From Anaerolineales bacterium (GTDB taxonomy: Bacteria > Chloroflexota > Anaerolineae > Anaerolineales > Villigracilaceae), in the NCBI GenBank assembly GCA_020847355.1, contig JADLCG010000078.1:1-25058 (forward strand): DNA of 25,058 bases. The letters are read 5' to 3'. The notes beneath the pieces were generated by a model, which saw only the letters and a list, made by a program, of their open reading frames with translations, did not search any database and was not told the origin of the DNA. Positions 14,915 to 20,072 of this stretch are shown here, one piece after another (the stretch's first letter is position 1; each line of letters begins with the position of its first letter). Made by a program: the position numbers and the translations under genes.

Positions 14915-16156
14915 ATGCTAAAACTTAGCTATAGCACCTTTGGTTTAACAAATCTAAGTTTTCTAGATTCAATTGACGCAGTTCACAAAGCGGGTTATCC
15001 AGGGATTGAACTTTCGTTTCACCGCGATCAATTCAACCCATTTGAAATCACTGATGAATATCTCGAAACAATCAAACAACGCTTTGAGCAAATCAGCCTC
15101 ACGCCAGCCTGCCTAGCCACAGCTTCACATTTCTTCACGCCCTCCAGACCGCACGAACCTTCTCTGATGAATGTGGACTTAGCGGGCAGAAAGCGCCGCA
15201 TCAACCTCGTCCGCCGCGGCATAGCTGTAGCTCGCAAATTGAACGTCCCGCTCGTCACTTTTGGAAGCGGATTCATCCGCGATGAGCATATCGCCAACCC
15301 AAGCGCCAACGCGCGCGAATTACTCGCTGATAGCATTCATCAATGTCTCAAATCCATCCACGCCGACGAAGATATTACCCTATTGATTGAGCCGGAACCG
15401 GGCATGTTCATTGAAACCGTAGAGCAAGGCTTAAGTCTGGTGGACGAAGTCAACTCGCCTAAATTTCAACTGCATTTAGATTTGTGCCACATGTATTGCG
15501 GAGAAAAAGATTACATCGCCGCGCTGGCAGAAGCCGCGCCGCGCACCCGCTACCTCCACATCTCCGATGCGCAAGCGGGCTATAACCTAAAAATCGTCAA
15601 AGCCGCAGAAAATCTAAATTTTGATTTGAATTTTGCCAAATATCTCGTTTATTTTCCAGAGTACGCCGAATATCTATTAGTGGACGAAAACCATCCCATC
15701 TATTTTTATGACGAAAAGCCAAATCAACAACAAGAGAAACGCATCGGCGAAATATTGAACAAAGCCGGCATTCAACATTCTCCAGCGCTCGTCAAATACG
15801 ACGAACTCTTCGCCGGCACAACCGCATTAGAGCCGGAAGTTTTCACTTATCTCATTTCAGTCCCGGGTTTGAGTTTTGACGCGCTTGAACGCGCCAAGCC
15901 AATCTTATATTATTTACGGACTACAAAAGACGCAAACGGGAATTTGCTCGTAGATAAAATGCTGGCGAACACCCTAACTGGCATCGCCCACTTTCATGAA
16001 ATTCCGGGCGAAGGCACGCTTGATTTTGAAGCCAGCTTCAAAGCGCTGGTTGAAAACGGCTTTTCAGGCTACGGTTCAGTGGAACTGTACCATCACGTCA
16101 AATCTTGGGAAAACGCGCTCAACGCTAGTTATCGGCATTTAGCGCAATTTGTATAA
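14915..16156 (+). CDS. Sugar-isomerase-like TIM barrel (AP-endonuclease-2 fold) with a large insert
   Basis: The 413-residue protein begins like xylose-isomerase-like TIM barrels (LKLSYSTFGLTNLSFLDSI, then GYPGIELSF at residues 27-35). Likely metal-site residues are Glu159 in LLIEPEPG, Asp189 and His192 in LDLCH, His215 in YLHISD and Glu390 in SVELYHH. The segment that usually follows HISD directly, HFHEIPGEGTLDF, appears only at residues 359-371, so about 135 residues are inserted between. I do not recognise the insert. An ATG at 14843 would add 24 residues, but the chosen ATG has GGAG at 14903-14906 eight bases upstream and the protein homology begins here. Family members isomerise or epimerise sugars, inosose or hydroxypyruvate. 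EboE was considered but its motifs are absent. The LuxS-like gene follows 20 bases later. Confidence 0.8.
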   Translation: MLKLSYSTFGLTNLSFLDSIDAVHKAGYPGIELSFHRDQFNPFEITDEYLETIKQRFEQISLTPACLATASHFFTPSRPHEPSLMNVDLAGRKRRINLVRRGIAVARKLNVPLVTFGSGFIRDEHIANPSANARELLADSIHQCLKSIHADEDITLLIEPEPGMFIETVEQGLSLVDEVNSPKFQLHLDLCHMYCGEKDYIAALAEAAPRTRYLHISDAQAGYNLKIVKAAENLNFDLNFAKYLVYFPEYAEYLLVDENHPIYFYDEKPNQQQEKRIGEILNKAGIQHSPALVKYDELFAGTTALEPEVFTYLISVPGLSFDALERAKPILYYLRTTKDANGNLLVDKMLANTLTGIAHFHEIPGEGTLDFEASFKALVENGFSGYGSVELYHHVKSWENALNASYRHLAQFV

Positions 16157-16176
16157 GCAAGCACAGAGGCATGAGC

Positions 16177-16656
16177 ATGGTAGATATTCAAGCGTTAGGT
16201 TGGGCAGTCGAAACAGTCGGAGAGTTGGATCACCAAACCTTAAAAGCGCCGCATGTTAAATTGCGCTCCGCCACCGCGGGCGCGAAAGGCGATGTCGTTT
16301 ATTGCGTTGACTTACGCATCAACTACCCAAATACAGAGTTCTTATCTTCTACGGAAATGCACTCATTTGAGCATTTTCTGCTCGCGGGCTTTCAAAAATA
16401 CCTGCCCGAGAACTTCCTCTCAATTGGGCTGATGGGCTGTCAGACCGGCTTTTATTTAGTTCTACTCAACGAGGGCAATGCCGCGGTAATCCGCGAAACC
16501 TACGCAAAGATTTTGAACGATATTTTGAAAGCCACAGCCGTGCCTTACGCCAACATTCAGCAATGCGGCAATTACAAAAATCACAGCGTCTCAATGGCGC
16601 AGGCGGTTGCCCAAAGAGTATTAGCCGCACAAGCGGATTGGACAAAAATTGTATGA
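16177..16656 (+). CDS. Divergent LuxS (S-ribosylhomocysteine lyase) homologue
   Basis: LuxS splits S-ribosylhomocysteine into homocysteine and DPD, the precursor of AI-2. This 159-residue protein keeps the LuxS layout: ELDHQTLKAPHVKL at residues 16-29, GDVVYCVDLRI with Arg47, the metal motif HSFEH with His62, Glu65 and His66, the MGCQTGFYL block with Cys88 (Cys84 of Bacillus LuxS), and QCGNYKNHS with the third metal ligand Cys130. The distance from His66 to Cys88 is four residues shorter than in Bacillus. Two neighbours differ from the LuxS consensus I know: the Asp six residues before the catalytic Cys is Ser82, and the Arg after it is Gln89. ATG 16177 is favoured over 16171 because AGAGG (16165-16169) is then seven bases away. 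The stop overlaps the cyclase start (ATGA). No nucleosidase (Pfs/MTAN) gene is nearby. Confidence 0.85.
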   Translation: MVDIQALGWAVETVGELDHQTLKAPHVKLRSATAGAKGDVVYCVDLRINYPNTEFLSSTEMHSFEHFLLAGFQKYLPENFLSIGLMGCQTGFYLVLLNEGNAAVIRETYAKILNDILKATAVPYANIQQCGNYKNHSVSMAQAVAQRVLAAQADWTKIV

Positions 16657-17792
16657 ACCAAAGAACTTTCAAGCGCCGAGTAAATTATCAGCAAAATATT
16701 GAATATGAAGTTATAACTTCGCCGCATCTGTTTCAGCCGGAAAACGCCTCTATCTTGTCCGTAGGCAAAACCGAAAACGCGCGCAGGTTTGTAGTTTTAG
16801 ACGCAAACGTAGAAAAATATTATGCGGCTGAAATCCGTCAATATTTTCAATATCATCAAATCGAAGCGAAGATCGTTTCCATCCCCAGCGGCGAAGAAAA
16901 CAAAACGCTGGAAAGTTATCTTGCCCTCGTGCGCGAATTGGATGCGTTCCCGATCAACCGTCGAAACGAGCCAATCATTGCGATTGGCGGCGGCGTGCTA
17001 ACCGACGTGGCGGGCTTCGTCGCCAGCAGTTACCGCCGCGGTCTTCCGCACATCAAAGTCCCCACCACCCTCATGGGCTACGTGGACGCTTCTATCGGCA
17101 TCAAAACCGGAATCAATATCAATGGCAATAAAAATCGAATCGGAAGTTTTGCCGCTCCGCAAAAAGTATTTTTAGATAAAACTTTTCTCAAAACCCTGCC
17201 CAAGCGCCACCTGCTCAACGGGATCTGTGAAATTATCAAAATGGGGATCATCAAAGACGCAGGACTGTTTCAATTGCTAGAGACCTACGGGAGTCAGAGC
17301 GTGGCGGCGCAATTTCAAAACGAAGCAGGCGATCTCATTCTCAACTCCGCAATTGAGAATATGCTCGAAGAACTAGAGCCAAATTTATTTGAAGAAGATT
17401 TGATGCGTAAGGTGGATTTCGGTCACACCTTTAGTTACGGGCTGGAAACGCGCTACGAAGCGAATCTCTTGCATGGCGAAGCGGTTCTACTTGACATCGT
17501 TGTCTCCTCATTAATTGCCGAAGCGCGGGGTTTGATTTCTTCAGAAGATATTTCAAGGATTTTTCAACTCGTTGACGAATTGGGAATCAACTTGAACACA
17601 GCCCTCCTCGATCCGCAAACGCTTTGGAATTCGCTCGAAGAAAGAACTTACCATCGCGACGGTTTGCAAAGAGTCCCCATGCCGCTAGGTTTGGGCGGCT
17701 GTACCTTCGTCAACGATATTCAGCAAAATGAAATTAGCTCGGCTATAAAAAATTTACAAGATAGGATAATGTTCAAATATGACCACGCTTGA
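16653..17792 (+). CDS. Sugar phosphate cyclase of the dehydroquinate synthase superfamily, probably sedoheptulose-7-phosphate type
   Basis: The 379-residue protein has the NAD-binding GGGVLTD motif (residues 112-118), VPTTLMGYVDASIGIKTG (136-153) and the metal ligands Glu193 in CEIIKMG, His258 in DFGHTF and His274 in LLHGEAV. The wording AGFVASSYRRG (119-129) and the Lys-Met after the metal Glu resemble the 2-epi-5-epi-valiolone and desmethyl-4-deoxygadusol synthase branch, not primary-metabolism AroB. The likely substrate is therefore sedoheptulose 7-phosphate and the product a C7 cyclitol ketone, but this needs a tree. Its ATG overlaps the LuxS-like stop by one codon position (ATGA, 16653-16656). 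An upstream in-frame ATG at 16563 lies inside that gene and adds 30 residues without homology. The end overlaps the UbiG-like gene by 14 bases, so tight coupling is expected. Confidence 0.85.
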   Translation: MNQRTFKRRVNYQQNIEYEVITSPHLFQPENASILSVGKTENARRFVVLDANVEKYYAAEIRQYFQYHQIEAKIVSIPSGEENKTLESYLALVRELDAFPINRRNEPIIAIGGGVLTDVAGFVASSYRRGLPHIKVPTTLMGYVDASIGIKTGININGNKNRIGSFAAPQKVFLDKTFLKTLPKRHLLNGICEIIKMGIIKDAGLFQLLETYGSQSVAAQFQNEAGDLILNSAIENMLEELEPNLFEEDLMRKVDFGHTFSYGLETRYEANLLHGEAVLLDIVVSSLIAEARGLISSEDISRIFQLVDELGINLNTALLDPQTLWNSLEERTYHRDGLQRVPMPLGLGGCTFVNDIQQNEISSAIKNLQDRIMFKYDHA

Positions 17793-18489
17793 AAAAAATG
17801 TAGATCAGAAAGAAATTGAGAAGTTTGATAAGGTCGCCCAAATTTGGTGGGACTTAAAAGGCGAAATGGGCACATTGCACGTCATCAACCCATTGCGCAC
17901 AAAATTCATCATGGAAAAAGTCACCGCGCCCAATCCAAAAATTCTGGATGTAGGTTGCGGTGGCGGCATCCTTTCAGAAGCGCTTGCCAAGGCGGGCGCA
18001 AATGTCACCGGCATAGACCTTTCCAAAGATTCGATTGAAGCGGCAAAATATCACGCCCAAAAAGAAGGGCTAACGATTGATTATCGTTACGAAAGCGCCG
18101 AAGAACTCGCGTCTAAAGAAGCAGGCTCTTATGACGTAGTAACCTGCATGGAAATGTTAGAGCATGTGCCGGAGCCGCAAAAAGTGATCGCGGCGTGCGT
18201 CAAAGCCGTTAAACCCGGCGGACATGTATTTTTCTCAACCATCAACCGCACGCCTAAAGCTTTTCTTTTCGTCATCTTCGGCGGCGAATACATCCTGCGC
18301 CTGCTCCCGCGCGGCACGCACACTTACAGCAAATTGATTCGCCCCAGCGAGCTAAAGGATTGGTCAAACGTAGCCGGCTTGGAGTTTTCCAGACTCGCCA
18401 GCTTAATCTATAATCCATTCAACCACACCTTCAAAGTCGCCGCCGGCGTGGAAGATATGAACTACATGGCGCATTTCATCAAACGCTAA
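17779..18489 (+). CDS. UbiG-type SAM-dependent O-methyltransferase
   Basis: This 236-residue protein is close to UbiG, which methylates catechol hydroxyls of ubiquinone intermediates at the membrane. It has the UbiG N-terminus (EKFDKVAQIWWDLKGE and LHVINPLR, residues 14-40), the SAM motif LDVGCGGGILSEALA (56-70), VVTCMEMLEHVPEP near 120-133, and the membrane-binding insert ending in RGTHTYSKLIRPSEL. The insert argues for a lipid-linked, prenylated acceptor. The gene starts inside the cyclase gene (14-base overlap) and is followed by a UbiA-type gene, so substrate sharing is likely. Chloroflexota are not known to me as ubiquinone producers and no other ubiquinone gene lies here, so the acceptor is probably another prenylated ring. 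I leave the symbol blank for that reason. Confidence 0.85.
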   Translation: MTTLEKNVDQKEIEKFDKVAQIWWDLKGEMGTLHVINPLRTKFIMEKVTAPNPKILDVGCGGGILSEALAKAGANVTGIDLSKDSIEAAKYHAQKEGLTIDYRYESAEELASKEAGSYDVVTCMEMLEHVPEPQKVIAACVKAVKPGGHVFFSTINRTPKAFLFVIFGGEYILRLLPRGTHTYSKLIRPSELKDWSNVAGLEFSRLASLIYNPFNHTFKVAAGVEDMNYMAHFIKR

Positions 18490-18505
18490 TTTTCAGGGAG
18501 TTGAA

Positions 18506-19399
18506 ATGAAAAAATTCTTCGCGCTCTCCAGAACTACGCACGGCGTTTTAGATTTAGCCCTGCCGGGCTTTGTGGCTTTGCTCTGGCTGGGCAGTTTCCC
18601 AAGCTGGCAAACTATTTTGCTTTCCATCTTCGCCGCCTTTGCCGGCTACACTGCTATTTACGCATTGAACGATTTGGTCGGTGTTGCCGTAGATAAAGAA
18701 AAGTTCGCCGGCGGAATCAACGCCGGCTATTCGGTGGAAGCTTCAGACTTACGTTACCCGCTCGCGCAAAATGCGCTCAGCTACACAAGCGGCGTAGCTT
18801 GGTTCGTATTTTGGTTTGGCGCGGCGCTGATCAGTTCCTACTTCCTAAATCCAAAAATTATTTTCATTCTCATCGCCGCCGCGCTTCTCGAAGTTCTCTA
18901 CTGCCTTCTGCTCAAAGTCACCTATTTACGCACCTTTGTCAGCGGGCTGGTCAAATCCAGCGGACCCATCGCCGCAGTTTTTGTCGTTGACCCAAACCCG
19001 GCTATGCCGTTACTGCTCTTGATTCTGCTCTGGGTATTCGTTTGGGAAATTGGCGGGCAAAACACGCCAGCCGATTGGAACGATACCGTTGAAGATAAGC
19101 GCGTCCATGCCAAAACCATTCCGCTCCAATTCGGAACGCAAAAAGCGGGTTTGGTCGTTCTGTTCACGCTTGGGCTGACCGTCATCTTCAGCGCCTTTCT
19201 GCCAACCGTCTCGCCTTTAGTTTTAGGATTCCCCTACGTTCTGGCAAGCGTCGCCATCGGCTTCTTTCTGCTTCTCGTCCCCGCATATCGGCTTTATAAA
19301 ACGCAAGCCGGACGTAGCGCCGCCGCGCTCTTCGACAAAGCCAGCTACTATCCGCTCGCCCAACTAAGTTTGATCGCAATTTTCGTACTACTTCAATGA
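18506..19399 (+). CDS. UbiA-family prenyltransferase
   Basis: UbiA proteins move a polyprenyl chain from its diphosphate onto an acceptor within the membrane. This 297-residue protein has about eight hydrophobic segments and both Asp-rich motifs: NDLVGVAVD (Asn55, Asp56, Asp63) and DWNDTVEDKR (Asp190, Asp193, Asp197), which bind diphosphate through Mg2+. It lacks features that would let me name the acceptor (aromatic acid, naphthoate, chlorophyllide, heme or sugar phosphate). A GGGAG site at 18496-18500 lies five bases before the ATG, 16 bases after the UbiG-like stop. Its neighbours suggest a C7 cyclitol- or quinone-like acceptor, which is inference from context. Confidence 0.88.
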   Translation: MKKFFALSRTTHGVLDLALPGFVALLWLGSFPSWQTILLSIFAAFAGYTAIYALNDLVGVAVDKEKFAGGINAGYSVEASDLRYPLAQNALSYTSGVAWFVFWFGAALISSYFLNPKIIFILIAAALLEVLYCLLLKVTYLRTFVSGLVKSSGPIAAVFVVDPNPAMPLLLLILLWVFVWEIGGQNTPADWNDTVEDKRVHAKTIPLQFGTQKAGLVVLFTLGLTVIFSAFLPTVSPLVLGFPYVLASVAIGFFLLLVPAYRLYKTQAGRSAAALFDKASYYPLAQLSLIAIFVLLQ

Positions 19400-19423
19400 T
19401 CTTGATACGGTATCAGGCATTTC

Positions 19424-20017
19424 ATGCTCAACATAATCGCGCTACGCTGGATCACGCTCGGCGGGATTTTTCTCTGGGTCATTTTGTATTGGCAAGGCGG
19501 CAAAAAAATTGTCGTAGATATTCAAAACTCGTTACGCTCTAAAATTTCCCGCCCCGATACGATCCTGCTGATCGCCATTTCTATCTGTTCCACGGGAGCC
19601 ATAAGCGCAAGTTGTCTCGCCAGTTTCAAGTTATTGCCAATTGCCCTCTCTCAAAACTGGGCGGTAACATTCATTGGCATGTCGCTCTCAATGCTTGGCA
19701 TTCTTGGCATGTTTTATTGCCGCCATTATCTGGGAAAATTCTGGAGAGCCGAAACGCATTTATCCAATCAACATCAAATCATTGACACGGGTCCATATCG
19801 TCTCATTCGTCACCCGATTTACACATTCGCCATCCTCATGCACATCGGCTTGGGCTTGGCGTTTCTTTCTGTCTGGGTTGTCTTATTCGCAGGAGCCGCC
19901 AGTTTGGCTTACATATTCAAAACGAAAGAAGAAGACCTCTATTTGGAACAAAATTTAACAGGCTATCGAGAATACAAACAGCGCGTCCGCTATTATTTAT
20001 TGCCCGGCATTTGGTAG
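19424..20017 (+). CDS. Isoprenylcysteine carboxyl methyltransferase (ICMT/PEMT-like) membrane protein
   Basis: The 197-residue protein has four to five membrane helices and the C-terminal signature of the ICMT/phospholipid methyltransferase fold: DTGPYRLIRHPIYT at residues 121-134, then KTKEEDLYLEQ with the EED triad and GYREYKQRVRYYLLPGIW at the very end. This fold binds SAM and methylates lipophilic acceptors: isoprenylcysteine in eukaryotes, phospholipids or unknown lipids in bacteria. It lies 24 bases after the UbiA-type gene with only a weak CAGG-like ribosome site, so cotranscription is likely. It would be the third methyltransferase of the cluster, and a prenylated product of UbiA is a natural acceptor. 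A strong terminator follows. Confidence 0.85.
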   Translation: MLNIIALRWITLGGIFLWVILYWQGGKKIVVDIQNSLRSKISRPDTILLIAISICSTGAISASCLASFKLLPIALSQNWAVTFIGMSLSMLGILGMFYCRHYLGKFWRAETHLSNQHQIIDTGPYRLIRHPIYTFAILMHIGLGLAFLSVWVVLFAGAASLAYIFKTKEEDLYLEQNLTGYREYKQRVRYYLLPGIW

Positions 20018-20034
20018 CTGATCGACTCAATCAT

Positions 20035-20070
20035 AAAAAAATGCGATAACCAATTGGTTATCGCATTTTT
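20035..20070. terminator. Bidirectional intrinsic terminator between the cluster and alaS
   Basis: A perfect 26-base palindrome at 20041-20066 (ends ATGCGATAACC, centre AATT) is flanked by six A on the left and at least four T on the right, so both strands carry stem plus T run. It separates the convergent ICMT-like gene (+) and alaS (-), whose stop lies at 20073. Confidence 0.9.
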
Positions 20071-20072
20071 AT

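Noticed and set aside
16563..16652. ATG 16563 as start of the cyclase
   Set aside because: The extra 30 residues lie wholly inside the LuxS-like gene in another frame and have no family similarity; ATG 16653 has the classic ATGA coupling.
16177..16656. A plain AI-2 quorum-sensing gene
   Set aside because: Two conserved active-site neighbours are changed, no Pfs or AI-2 uptake gene is near, and the gene is overlapped with a biosynthetic cyclase. Not excluded, but not supported.
16653..17792. Primary-metabolism aroB (3-dehydroquinate synthase)
   Set aside because: The ASSYRRG and EIIKMG segments fit sedoheptulose-phosphate cyclases better, and no other shikimate gene is nearby. A tree is needed to be certain.
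14915..19399. A canonical ebo cluster (EboC, EboD, EboE)
   Set aside because: UbiA, a cyclase and a TIM barrel are shared in class, but the TIM barrel lacks the EboE motifs I know (such as an N-terminal TNxHPGE), and EboA and EboB (TatD-like) are absent.
14779..20066. The two 26-base perfect palindromes as operator sites for a dimeric regulator
   Set aside because: Both are flanked by A and T runs and sit directly behind stop codons, which fits intrinsic terminators better.
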